From Acheta domesticus (lineage: Eukaryota; Arthropoda; Insecta; Orthoptera; Gryllidae): a stretch of DNA of 64,000 nucleotides. Shown here in pieces: positions 47,281 through 58,284 of the stretch; position 1 is the first letter of the stretch; each line of letters begins with the position of its first letter. Where the stretch lies: NCBI GenBank assembly GCA_031308135.1, contig JAHLJT010002630.1, positions 100,375,608 through 100,439,607 on the forward strand. The letters are read 5' to 3'. The translations under genes were made by a program, and so were the position numbers. A model generated the notes under the pieces. The model saw nothing but the letters and a program-made list of their open reading frames with translations. It was not told the origin of the DNA and searched no databases.

Positions 47281-47386
47281 TATTATTATTTAAACCAAAA
47301 GTAATATTTTCCTATTTTCATTTCCAACAAGTGAAACATTCCTATTGTCTCTCATGAACTGTCTATAAAATTATCTGTAAAAAAAA
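47281..47386 (+). repeat. 106-bp perfect direct repeat, copy 2
   Basis: Identical to 46491-46596. Immediately after its terminal A-run a reverse-transcriptase remnant in antisense begins (47387). Confidence 0.9.
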
Positions 47387-47520
47387 CCGACTGGAATGCC
47401 CATACCACTACATTTCCTCTTCCACTCTCCTATGGCTTCCTCTAAATAGATCTTAAAAAGTGTCGGTGCCACAGTACATCCCTGTCAAAGGCCCTTCAAA
47501 ACCGGTAATTCTTAGGAAAC
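47387..47520 (-). pseudogene. Non-LTR RT fragment
   Basis: On the minus strand, with shifts: GPLTGMYCGTDTF*DLFRGS and a Trp/Lys-rich stretch, corresponding to a QGCxVSPTLFKIYLEEAI-type RT region. Very short and decayed. Confidence 0.45.
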
Positions 47521-47545
47521 TTTATTGCCTATTTTGACCATGACA

Positions 47546-47900
47546 TTAATTTATTAGTAGATATTTTTTATTGTAATACAGTATAGAATTCTCAGGTAGA
47601 ATAAACCAAGTATCGTCAACATATCTGAGATATAATTCATATTTTATATTTTTCTGGACTTGTTGATCACATTTTCTTATAACAAACTCTGCAAAATGAG
47701 CACTTTTATTGACCACCAATAGGTGTACCCTTCTTTTGACTATAAATTTTGTTATTAAATTTAAATTCAATATGACTTTAAATTGCTCTCGTTGCAAAAA
47801 GTATTTTCAGGCTCAGTCCTAGAATATTATCTTAAAAGACAATTTTCTAGGATAGTTCTTGAAACGTACATAAAAACTAATAATTGTTGAGTCCAATGTT
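47546..47900 (-). pseudogene. Penelope-like reverse transcriptase fragment
   Basis: The frame 47546-47797 has FAEFVIRKCDQQVQKNIKYE then LYLRYVDDTWFILPEN. The RYVDD catalytic box with this context is typical of Penelope-like RT. Upstream in another frame SKEGTPIGG is recognisable. Inactive fragment. Confidence 0.6.
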
Positions 47901-49109
47901 TTTATCAACTTTTTACGATTCACTCCTACATAATTTCTGTATTGGCTAAATTTTAAAAATTGATTTGTTATAAATAATATTTCTTTGCCATCATGTATAC
48001 AATTGCTTTTTCTTTGTTATAAATTATAGTAAATCTATTTATCCTTTATACAGTCCTGCAGGTTTCTTATTTATTCTGTGTATAATAAAACAGAACATTG
48101 TTTATGGTACCATGGTCTTGGCACTTCAATTTTTAAATACCGTAACAATTTGATTTGACTTATTTTGAATTGAAAGTTTTTAATAATGAATATTTTAGGT
48201 AAGCTTCACATGATTTATATTGAGTATTCATGAATTGATATATTGAGTATTCATGAATTGTTTTCTTTGTTTATTTTTAATTATTTTGGATTTGGAATTA
48301 TGCTTTTTCTATCTACTGCTCTGATGTATGTCTAGATGAACACAGTAACAAAAATATTTATGAGTGTTACAAGCAATGAGTTGCCGAACATTCTTTGCAA
48401 TTTTTTTTTTTTAATCAGAACTGAGCATTGTATTTTCATCTCTGGAATAGACTGTTACCAGAAGTATATTTTGTTTCAAGTAGTACCTGCTTGGCCAATT
48501 TCCTTTTCTTTTAAACACATCTAATTGCAGGCATGGTATGGCATTGAGGTACCATCATAGAAGAACCACAAATTACTTCTGGTTATCAATCAGCACGTGT
48601 ATTTAGCTTCAATATTTGTTGTTGTGTGTAAAGTATAATCCGTTTATAATAGTTTTCTTTCAAACTCTGTCATTTTTGTGAAATTGTTTATAATGTACAT
48701 GTGTAAATAAAATTGATATTTTTTTTGCATTCAACAACATTCGCATTCAGTCAACATTACTTGTTGATTTTGTCTACGTATATGATGGAAATACACTTCC
48801 AGGAATGTAGACAAACAAATAATAAACAAAACTATATTCTATATATCTAGAAGCATGAACCTGCTGCTATCATACTACATAATACTGCGTGTAAATAACC
48901 TCAAACACCGTGGAAACGAGAATGGATAGCAGATAAACGCGATTACCTTCGCTTATACGGCCGATCTTGGGCGTTTAACTCCTCGTGAGTTTAACTTCCA
49001 GTAAACGCGTTTAATATACGTGGTGAAACTCGCGAAAAACCTTAAACGCGATTAAACTCCAAGATAAACGAGGTTAAACACTAATCGAAGGTGGTGAAAC
49101 CGGCCCTTT

Positions 49110-49359
49110 GTGTGGTTTGTGGCCCGTTGTCTCCACAGATTCCTAGTGCTCTCACGATTGTGAGTGTAGGAGTCTATCACCTTACGCAACTTTTCTAGAT
49201 CATGTGTCGTTTTGACCTTGTCTGGAAGAATCTGGCAGTTCATTATTTCTATCCCGCGACCGTTACTTTTGAAGTATTTAATTCTCAGTTGTCATAGATA
49301 GCCGTACAATTGCAAGGAAAAGGCCTCCAATTTCGTAGGTTGGGAAGAGGGTGGGGCTC
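49110..49359. other. Arm sequence between the PIF-like element and family A
   Basis: Mirrors 21040-21157 and 21632-21795. It contains the empty site of the 474-bp MITE at 49264-49265. Confidence 0.6.
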
Positions 49360-49640
49360 ACTATAGTACTGGTGGTGCTACTGAATGGCACAGACTTTCT
49401 CGTACTTGTCAGTTATTTAATTTCTTTGGTCGGAGTTGGTTTTTCGGACTTGCCGCATACTCTTACCAGCTCCTATCTATCGCCGCGCAAAGTAAATTTT
49501 TCTTGAAATTTCCTTTAACTTTTATTTTTGTTTTGTAATTATAGAACTGAAAAATTACATCAAGAATATTTCAGAAGAGTAAAACCTCGTTCTGGAAGGA
49601 TATTTTCTGTGAAAACTTTGGAGTCCTTTTTAAGAAAATG
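49360..49640 (-). repeat. Repeat family A fragment (mirror of 20.7-21.04 kb)
   Basis: actggtggtgctactgaatg, the reverse right end, followed by gacttgccgcatactcttac and ctatctatcgccgcgc. It is shared by both arms. Confidence 0.65.
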
Positions 49641-52079
49641 TTGGTAATGCGTTACTGAATGTCTGGAAATTTGTTCTGATTTTCATAGGAAACTTTTGTT
49701 TTCGGGCAACTTGATAAGGTGCCAAGGCAGTTTCGTGCGCACAGCGCTCGGCAGTTGTCGCGTTCGTGCGCGCACAGGTGACGTTGGAGCCCTCAGCATG
49801 CTTCAGCAACATTGAGTGCGAACCAATTGTTGTGTTGCTAAATATTTGCTACTAGAGCGCTCCCGAGCAAAGAGTATACATCAGAGACGCCACTCAGTGT
49901 TAAATGGAAAAGCCTTATTTGTCCAACTCCGGTGCCGCCACATTGTTCTGTGTAATTTTTATTGGGCATATGGACAACCGATATAGTGGAAGTAATGGGA
50001 TATTTGAAATAATCCCGCTACACAGGAACTTTAAAATTTCACTCTCATATTTCAGCGTTAATTTATCCAAAAATGCAAAATAATAATTGAGGGTTTTAGG
50101 GAAGAAAAAAGTCAAAACTTGGGCAGTATAATCTAGTATTTATTAAGCATATTGATATAACAATTTCGTTCTTTCTTTAGTATTAACAATTTTATATTGC
50201 AGAAGGCAGTGAACATAGTACACCAAATGAATCTTTACTTGCTTGTGGACATGCCAAACTAATTTGAATAATTTGGAATGTTACATTATTAAAGAGCATT
50301 ATACATAAACAATATGAATATTATTGAAAAGAAACAAGTGAAAACATAACCGCACATTTGCTGATGCTCTTGGTAATACAAATTTGAGTTTGAATAAAAC
50401 ATTTTAAGACAGTTTAATTACTAATTGTGTGCAATAATTCCGTGCATATAGTGAGTAAATACCTATTTTAGAAGAAATGCATGAATTTGTGGGTTGTAGT
50501 TATACATTATTTACGATATAAATTACGTGACAAGGTAGCTGAGATAGCAAAATGTTTAATATTTCAGTATTAAAAACTACTAGAAGAAAAAACCACCTGA
50601 CCACGACCAAATACCCTGCATTGCCTGGGCTTCATATCCGATCCTTACGAAAGAGGAAAAGATGAATTTTCTATAAACCAGCGTGATTGAGATTATTATT
50701 GTCATTGAATCACATTTAAATAAAATACTACAATAATTACATTTCACAGTAGATTGCTATTCGATTGAAAATTTTTATTTTACACATTGCTACTGGCCTC
50801 TAGCGAATCTGTTGGGTACCAGTTCTGCTGCTCGTCTACTGGCCTCTGGGGAAAATAATACGAGCCAACTATTAGGTAGCAGTTCTCCATCGCTGTAGAC
50901 CTCTGGCGGAATATATTAGCAACTAATCTTCCCTTGGCGATAGGCTAATATGTTGGTGCATCTACCAATATATTATTTCAATTATTTATTTTCCGAATTT
51001 GTGTTGTATTAATTTCTACCAAACTTAGCTAGGACTACCACAGTCTTTTACAGAAGAGCCTGTAAAACTTTCGTGTATATAAATCGACTATTTGTGGTAT
51101 CGATGTCGGTTACATCTCGATGAATTAACTTTTATTAGATCAGATTTTGTAGTAATTTTCATGTTGCCATTTATATTCAATATATATCAGTATTTTCTTT
51201 TCTGATACATCAAAAAAATATTCGTTGCCCGTGTAATGGGCATCAACTGAATGACAATCAAGTGTTTTCTTACAATGATAATTTAAGGTGCAACAATAGA
51301 AATCATGAAAGGAGAACATGAATTACTAACAAGTATTCAAAATTACAATAACCTTTCCGAATGCAATTTCAAATTTCCCAACTCAGTATCTCACTGCACC
51401 GAGAAATTATTCATTAGTTGTTGTTTTTTTTTTTTAGGATCCTCTTGGGTCCTGCTGCGGTATTGCTTCTATTGATGCAGTAAAAGAATTCGCTTCATGT
51501 TCCTCAGGTAAGTGAATGATAAATCTTTTTTCTAGTCCCATTCTACAATACTCTCATTTGATGGCTGAAACTAGTTGCATAATGATAGTCATTGGGATAC
51601 AGTTTTCATTATGATACAGGTTCTTGACCAATCACAGAGAAGTTTACAAACCAAGTATTGACACTTAATCATTGAAAATCGTTTTAGCAAAATTTTCGTT
51701 CGTTTATGTTCATTAAAATTGTATTTGATATATTATGCTCTATAGTTTTAATTTGTTTAATTGTTGGTTTTTTCGTGGTATATTATTTGTAATAAATTGG
51801 TTCGTAATTTCACTTTGATCCTTTTTGACTAGCGCAGTACACCCTAGCAGGCGGACACGTAACCACAGCCACCTGCGGCAGCGTGCGAGGGTACATGTAG
51901 GTCCGCTAGGTGGCCTTGGCTGAACCAACTGCCACGAAACTGTTCATTATAAAATTTTAACTTATAAAAGTCGTAGAAAAAGTACCGTATGAAACTCGTA
52001 ATCGCTCCTATCGTACAATCACATTCGTGTATTAATACCCATCATTACATCATCGTTTCATAATGTACTATTTGTTGAG
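49641..52079. other. Intron 3 arm sequence (right)
   Basis: Mirrors 17560-20700 in blocks (49930/20450, 50250/20130, 50650/18460, 50900/18220). 51240-52080 is partly unpaired. No exon recognised. Confidence 0.45.
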
Positions 52080-52330
52080 TGAACCCAGATTACAAACCAT
52101 TCGGGTCGTGGGTGCAGTACTCGGTAAAAATCATGCCTGAGTTGCACACAAAGAAACGTGTTAATATTTCCCTGTCGATTTGAAAACAAAGCCGTCTGCG
52201 AGGCTCTGCAGATCCTGGAAAGCAGCCGATAGTTCCTTCACGCTTACACTGGTCCGACGGCGCCCCTGAAGCACCCAGAAACACGCAAATAGCCAGCGGA
52301 ATTACAAATCCTGTACTTGTGAGGGAACGT
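52080..52330 (-). other. Conserved arm block with antisense frame (right)
   Basis: Uninterrupted counterpart of 15840-15914 plus 17366-17540. The minus-strand frame (52090-52284) reads ...GASGAPSDQCKREGTIGCFP...REILTRFFVCNSGMIF...CTHDPNGL. It retains the empty Transib site (52258-52262). The peptide is not recognised. Confidence 0.45.
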
Positions 52331-52869
52331 AGCGATCACATTCGTCACATAGTGAAAGTGCTGAAAATTAATTTCCCAGATGAGTTAAGCTATTGGGAAA
52401 ACTGTTCGGTTTGCTCTGCCAGAAGACCGATCGCGGGCATTGAATAAGAAAGATTATTTCCCATTATCTCTTTGTATGTTTTCTCTCTAATCTTTGTGTG
52501 TCATGCCTGTACCATTGCAGAGTCTTTGCAGTTGTCATGGATTTAATTGTAATTCCAAATGTTTTAAAAGATCAATAAAATAACGTCTTGCTAACTAAAG
52601 GGGGTAATTTTAAAACTGCTGAGTGAATTTGTGCAAACTCCGATGGACTTGACAGTGGAATGCGGCGGTGACGAGCTATGCCTTGGGCCAGAAATGAAAC
52701 GGACCAACTAAGATGTGGAGCGAGCCTACAGCAAAAGAAGAAAAATTGAGCGGGGCTATTTAAAAATTCTAATTTAAAAACAGATTACAAATAATATAAT
52801 ACGACATTAATCCTTTGGGCAATGGTGGGTTGCCCGGGTAACCTTCTGTTCTTTTATTTGCATTTTTAC
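52331..52869. other. Right-arm intron sequence
   Basis: No recognised feature. Some GC-richer stretches (52330-52450, 52620-52720) without a consistent frame. Confidence 0.35.
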
Positions 52870-54110
52870 ATTCTCGCCCATAAGAAGGAACTTCATAAGA
52901 AGAGAAAGTTATGTAATCGTGCGCCGGAAAATGGCGAATTTTCGACACAGAAACATATTGCCGGACCCTGGTAACGAAAAAATTGATAAATTCAGTTGCT
53001 AAGTTTTGAAAAACAATCCTGTATTACGTGGTGTAGCCTCAATCCGTGTTTTGTTTGTTCTTGATTCCGAAAAATAGATTGACGGCAAAACATCTGTCTG
53101 TGGTCATCGCTAGCGCCTAATCCGTTCAGCCGATTAAAAAAATAAATTTCTTTATTGACTAGCTTTTCCAAGTTTTATTTCCTCCCTCACCTTCCCTCAG
53201 TCTGTCTCCGTACCCCGTACGAATCACAAAATAGCGGCGTCCTAGCACTGAGCACTATGCATACTTAATGTGTTTAATCTGTGTGACTGGGATACGTACT
53301 CTATATAAAGAATTTTAATGTTCAATCAGTTTATGTACTTTCTTATTTATTCATGTCCTAATTTGTTAACTGAATTTTTAATATTGTAGAGCCACTGAAG
53401 GGATGAAATTTCCGAAACACGTGTATGGCTGAATTTTCTAACAAGAATATTTTTTTGTAGCCTACAATTGTGGTTGATACCTCTTATCCAGAAATTTTAA
53501 CTATTATATATTTTCCGACCTATATTTCGCCGCCCATGGATCGTATCATTTATTTTTACTTTTTATTACTTTTTATTGGTTTACTTTCTTGCATAGTGCT
53601 TAAGCAGAATATTTAAAAGCTAGAATGTGCTGTGAAACCTAAAATGCTTTTTATGCAATGTTGCACAAAATAAAAACAAAATAGGCATCAATTTTTCCCA
53701 AAAACTCTTCAAATGAATCTTAAATGTTCTTCTATGTATCGACAAAAATATGGTGTTGCTTCTATTTTCAACGAACTACTGTCTTTTCAAAACTGCAACA
53801 AGTTGACGTTTTCATACTACAAAATTGAAGATGTTTTCCTTAGAGTATTGTAAAAGAATCAGATCTATAAAACGGTCAGGGCAATTTTTTTGAAGAAGTT
53901 TTCATTTAATTTGTGCAGGAAATTAATGCAATATAAGAAAATATATTCCCAAACACCGCTCCAATTTTTTTCTGGAATAGAAGGGACGCTTAAATGAATG
54001 GCGCGGGTCTCATCTTTTTGTTTATCTCATTAAATTTTTGAAAATTGCCATTATAGAAATAATGCGAGAAATTATGTAGCGCAACTAGTTTTATTTGGCG
54101 GTGGATCAAT
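52870..54110 (+). repeat. Repeat family A copy with nested Penelope tail
   Basis: 52870-53128 matches 2340-2590 and 22263-22560 (cattctcgcccataagaagg, ttgacggcaaaacatctgtc). It is broken by 53129-53515 and resumes with AT-rich family A-like sequence. Confidence 0.5.
53129..53515 (+). mobile_element. Penelope-like element terminal fragment, copy 4
   Basis: Collinear with 42240-42600 (cttccctcagtctgtctccg, tgtagagccactgaaggg, ttccgaaacacgtgtatggc, attgtggttgatacctc). Inserted in family A. Confidence 0.6.
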
Positions 54111-54453
54111 GTTATCTCAGGACGCAGAGATCACATCCTCTCCGTAGACGGTGGTTTGGGCTGTCGAAGCCTTCAACTTGTTAAGACATTCAAGTAGAAT
54201 TCTCTTTAGTTAAAATTCGGAGAACACAATTATCCTTACCACAAATCGTAAAGCATTACCTCTGCCTTCAGTTCAGATTAACTACGAGGAAAACGTGCCA
54301 TTAATGTTTTCAGTAGTTCTCAACTTTTGCTTATTCTCAAAACTGCAGAATTAAAAAAAGGTTTCTTCTCTTTTGGAACCGTATTGCACATGCTTTGCAT
54401 AGTTGTATCAACAAATTGTTTATTGTTATGCATCAATAATTTGTTGTTGCTAG

Positions 54454-55665
54454 TCACCTTCTGAATTGTCTGTAACAAAGGTTTCTTTGTTGACAGATGG
54501 AGTAAGATTTGCTTCAGTGAGAGCCAGCACAATGCGGATACACCAGAGCCCAAGGACGGACGAGGTTAGCATACGTAAGACTAGCTTCCGCAACGATGAC
54601 CAGAACACGCACCTCAAGCCCTCCGACCCACACGGGCGAATTCACACTGAAAAACGATTCATGTGTTCCATTTGTGAGAAGACTTTCACTCAGACAGGAC
54701 ACTTGAGTAACCACATGCGCACCCATACTGGTGAGAAGCCTTTCCAGTGTTCCATCTGTGAGAAGTCCTTCACTCAGAAAACACTCTTGAAAAGACACAT
54801 GCGCATCCACACTCGTGAGAAACCCTTCCAGTGTTCCATTTGTGAGAAGTCCTTCAGTGAGAAGGGAAATTTGAGTGTGCACATGCGCACCCACACTGGT
54901 GAGAACCGTTTCCGGTGTTGCATCTGTGAGAAGACCTTCACTAAGAAAGGACACTTGGATAGACACATGCTCACCCACACTTGTGAGAAACCTTTCCAGT
55001 GTTCCATTTGTGAGAAGGCATTTAGTGAAAAAGGAAAGTTGAATAAGCACATGCGCACCCACACTGGTGAGAAACCTTTCCAGTGTTCCGCCTGTGAGAA
55101 GACCTTCACTCAGAAAGTTTACTTGGATAGTCACATGTACAACCACACTGGTGAGAAACCTTTCCAGTGTTCAATTTGTGAGAAGGCATTTACTGTAAAA
55201 GGAAAGTTGAATCAGCACATGCGCACCCACACTGGTGAGAAACCTTTCCAGTGTTCCATCTGTGATATGACATTCAGCGTAAAGGGAAGCGTAAATAGGC
55301 ACACGCGCACCCACTCTGGTGAGAAACCTTTCCAGTGTTCCACTTGTGAGAAGACTTTCACTCAGAAAGTACACTTGGATACGCACATGCGCACCCACAC
55401 TGGTGAGAAACTTTTCCAGTGTTCCACCTGTGAGAAGACCTTCACTCGGAAAGAACACTTGGATAGACACATGCGCACCCACACTGGTGAGAAACCTTTC
55501 CAGTGTTCCATCTGTGAGAAGACCTTCACTCGGAAAGAACACTTGGATAGACACATGCGCACCCACACTGGCGAGAAACCTTTCCAGTGTTCCATTTGTG
55601 AGAAGAGATTTTCTGTGAAGTGGGCCCTGGCATATCACTTGCGCGCCCACAGTGTTCCAGTGTGA
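54454..55665 (+). CDS. C2H2 zinc-finger protein, last exon (right paralogue)
   Basis: 404 codons including the stop. The exon starts after acceptor ttgttgttgctag and reads SPSELSVTKVSLLTDGVRFA (an alternative AG at 54480 is also in frame). After the spacer (QSPRTDEV...LKPSDPHGRIHTEKR) come 12 fingers of C-x2-C-x12-H-x3-H form joined by TGEKPFQC. Helix residues -1,2,3,6: QGHN, QTLR, EGNV, KGHR, EGKK, QVYS, VGKQ, VGSR, QVHT, REHR, REHR, VWAY. Fingers 10 and 11 are nearly identical and look freshly duplicated. Expected to bind a long DNA site in the nucleus; no KRAB, BTB or ZAD domain is seen, only the VKEEP motif in exon 2. Targets unknown. Confidence 0.93.
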   Translation, partial: SPSELSVTKVSLLTDGVRFASVRASTMRIHQSPRTDEVSIRKTSFRNDDQNTHLKPSDPHGRIHTEKRFMCSICEKTFTQTGHLSNHMRTHTGEKPFQCSICEKSFTQKTLLKRHMRIHTREKPFQCSICEKSFSEKGNLSVHMRTHTGENRFRCCICEKTFTKKGHLDRHMLTHTCEKPFQCSICEKAFSEKGKLNKHMRTHTGEKPFQCSACEKTFTQKVYLDSHMYNHTGEKPFQCSICEKAFTVKGKLNQHMRTHTGEKPFQCSICDMTFSVKGSVNRHTRTHSGEKPFQCSTCEKTFTQKVHLDTHMRTHTGEKLFQCSTCEKTFTRKEHLDRHMRTHTGEKPFQCSICEKTFTRKEHLDRHMRTHTGEKPFQCSICEKRFSVKWALAYHLRAHSVPV

Positions 55666-55835
55666 CGTGTTGTCAGTGTTCAACCGACGTTCAATAAACA
55701 GGGGACGTTACGTAGCCACACGTGCACTCACTCTGCGAGTAACATTTTCAGTGTTCAAACTTTGAGAAAACTTTCCCTCAAAATAACATCTTGGATGGGC
55801 CCTTGTGCATCCACGTTTGTGAAAAGTTGGTTATC
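55666..55835 (+). pseudogene. Fossil zinc fingers after the stop codon
   Basis: Past the stop, shifted frames still read GTLRSHTCTHS and FQCSNFEKTFPQNNILDGPL (second Cys replaced by Phe), that is, two broken fingers. The left arm has a shorter parallel remnant, so the ancestral array was longer before the duplication. Confidence 0.65.
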
Positions 55836-56829
55836 TTTCTACGAAAAGAACACTCACCGAAAAGGAGCGCTAGCGTTCTTGCTTGCGCACCTGTACAAGT
55901 AAAAGACCTTTTAATTGGTCAATCTGAAGAGGGGCATTTTCAGGCAAAGTGCACCAATTCTGGTAACAATTCATTTCATTGTTTTTTTCTTGAAATGACG
56001 GCCATTCAAATGGCAAATTTGCTGTGTCACGTGAGTATCAACATTTGAAAAACATTTTTGATTCATCTGCGAGTTCTTCACCAGACGGTGCAAGATGCGT
56101 ATTAACTCACGGACCAACACAGTCAAAAAGCATTATCTACGTTCCGTTTGCAGAAAGAGCAGACGTCATAATTAAGAAATAGACGCATGCGCGCCTAGTG
56201 GGGAAGTCTTTTTCCGATTAGTTGTCAACGTCTTTGTGTTGGCGATCCACAGTGGCACGGCTGTCATTTATTCGAGCGGGAGAGCATTCTTTTGACTTTT
56301 GGTTTTCAGAATTTTCTGTGATGTTTATGGGACGCTTGATGTGATTCCCAAGATTCGTATATTGCACCTCCGTAGATTCACATAACTTTTTCTTCATCTC
56401 CAGTGCACCCAGTTTTTTTCTTTCTTGGTAAACAAACATTTTGCATTGGAATGATGAAAATATCCATTTTCCTATATATTTTTTTTGTCAATATGAAATC
56501 AGAAATTTTTTAGTTTGTCAAAGTCGCATGGATTTTAGTTAGTAAAGTAATGCCATCGATTAATTTTACAAATTGGTATGAATACCAGGGTGTATAATAA
56601 GTTTCAAAACCTTGATGGAATATTTTTAGATATGGAAACGCAAGATTTATGTTACAATTTTGGTTCTGGTTTAATTTTATTATACATATTTCCTTCTACT
56701 AATTTCTTAGATGTTTTCTTTATCGCTGAATACTTTTGTAATATCCCACTTTTGTTCGGCCGGCTGTTTCTTGCGACACCAATTAATACTTCATTAACCT
56801 CAAAATGCTTGTAATTCTGGAAATAATAG
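55836..56829. other. 3' flank of the right zinc-finger gene
   Basis: Mirrors 12500-13300. Probably 3' UTR and beyond. No gene recognised. Confidence 0.5.
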
Positions 56830-57189
56830 CGAAGATTGTTGTAAGACCACAGAGACCGAATCCAGTGTCCAAGGAACGTGTGTGATGCTGGCTCGTTGCC
56901 TTCCTCACCTCACCTGATTGCCAGAGGTGCGAACAAAGGACAGTCGGAGGGTTCGTGGGAAGGACGAACTCCGCCGAGGGAAGAGTGGGAAGCGACAACT
57001 CCGCGCTCTGTTTGTCAGCTGTTCTTGCGCCCTTCGTCGCTCGTCGCCTTCATTTTGTGGCCGTTGGTGCGAAGCGTCCACCGGGAGCGGGAGGTGTGGA
57101 GGAGGTCGCCTGCACCAAGTGAGGTTTTTAGTAGCTCGCTAACGACGAACGTCGCTTCACCACGGCATGTTCATTTTAAAAAATTGTAA
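56830..57189 (+). other. GC-rich block strongly conserved between arms (right)
   Basis: Counterpart of 12158-12500. The 103-residue frame at 56878-57189 starts MCDAGSLPSSPHLIARGANK and ends ASPRHVHFKKL in both arms. CpG-rich. Role unknown. Confidence 0.5.
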
Positions 57190-57409
57190 TTATTAAAAGA
57201 GTAATCTTTTTGAATTTACGTCGGTAAACACGCGCTAAACTCTTTGGAAACCGACCATCTGAACAGCACTTTAACCATAACTGTCCATAACAACGGCCAA
57301 TAAAATGCTCCAATCCACTAAAATATTTTAGCGGGCTCTCGGATGTAGATTTTACCAGTGCTCATAAATCTGTGGATAAATATGTACCTCTTGTTCCACT
57401 GCTCCTTTT

Positions 57410-57590
57410 TGTGTATTTTCGTCCATTTTGTCGCCTTGGCCCATTTTGTTCCTTTCTTCCTTTGACTCCATTGTCTTATTCTCCTCCTTTCCCCATTTTG
57501 TCCTTTCGTCTTTTCCATTTCTATTTTGTCCCCTTCCTGTCTTCGTCCTTCTTTTACCACGTGTCCCCCTTCCTCCTTTTGGTCTTTCCG
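57410..57590 (-). repeat. Purine-rich tract (right arm, pyrimidine on +)
   Basis: Mirror of 11680-11950: tttcttcctttgactccatt, ccccattttgtcctttcgtc and similar units. Confidence 0.7.
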
Positions 57591-57599
57591 CGCACAGCG

Positions 57600-58284
57600 A
57601 TTGTTATTTAAAAATTGTGGCAAGACCTTGTACCAACAACCATTGCTACAAAACATCCAGAGTAGTGACAATTTTTAAGTCGTGAAAGTGTGAAATGTTT
57701 ATTTGGAATAATTAGAAATAAAAAAGCACTAGCGTACCCGTGCGAGAACTCTTACTTATGTACTTCCATCCTCTTCTCTATCCTTCCTTTTCCATATTAA
57801 GAGAGACAGTTGTCAACGAAATGTGTACCTTTCTTTGAAAATGTATAAACGCAACTTGCAATGTATTTATAGAATGTCAAATAAAAATTAAAACAGAATT
57901 GATCTTTGAAAACGAATTTTGAATAATGTTTTATTCAGTATTATGGAGATATGGTCTTAAAACAACTCCTGAAAAACTATATTTTAAATAATTTTTCAAC
58001 CTTCCTTGACAGTTAGCTTTTCCCTTTTCTTGATGGTCACAAAACTATTTTTAGTTTTTTTACACTCGAGAAAGCTACGTAAGTAGGCCGTGAGAAAATA
58101 AAGCATCATGCAACTGCAACGCAATTCTTTAGAATATTATTTAACATCATTACCGAACTGAATTACACACGCACAATTTAATCGCCTAGAATATCAAGGA
58201 ATTAGTTTTATTTCACGTATAATAGCAGATCTTGGACGTATGCGAATAGGTTGGTCTGTTACGAGATACGCCGGACCAGCAGAA
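57600..58284. other. Arm sequence without a gene (right)
   Basis: Mirrors 10976-11660. AT-rich. Confidence 0.5.

Larger units (their letters stand above)
47014..48540. repeat. Inverted repeat pair inside the 4.6-kb element
   Basis: 47035-47150 and 48395-48525 are inverted copies; both encode a YQKYxxFxVxAWPxSFSF-like string on opposite strands. Identity is moderate. Confidence 0.55.
44505..49106. mobile_element. 4.6-kb PIF/Harbinger-like element in the right arm
   Basis: Ends GGGCCGATTTCACCA and GGGCCGGTTTCACCA (inverted), flanked by TTT (44502-44504, 49107-49109). The left arm has the uninterrupted sequence near 21797. Sub-terminal motifs such as aaacgcgattaa and taaacgcgtttaa recur at both ends. 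A 3-bp target duplication and GGGCC ends suggest PIF/Harbinger, but no Harbinger transposase is recognisable. It carries a decayed orphan protein, a Penelope RT piece and internal repeats. Confidence 0.65.
35868..55665 (+). other. Right zinc-finger gene span
   Basis: Inferred four-exon gene: 35868-35915, 36112-36162, 44375-44449, 54454-55665, all phase 0, about 461 residues. Introns are about 0.2, 8.2 and 10.0 kb. Domain order: acidic N-terminus with a VKEE motif, 25-residue linker exon, about 65-residue basic spacer, 12 C2H2 fingers. No interruption is visible, so this is the copy more likely to be functional. Confidence 0.75.

Noticed and set aside
54499..54499. Acceptor at ttgttgacag/ATGG as the start of the right finger exon
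   Set aside because: Joined to exon 3 in phase 0 it gives ATG GAG TAA, an immediate stop; the upstream AG at 54453 keeps the frame.
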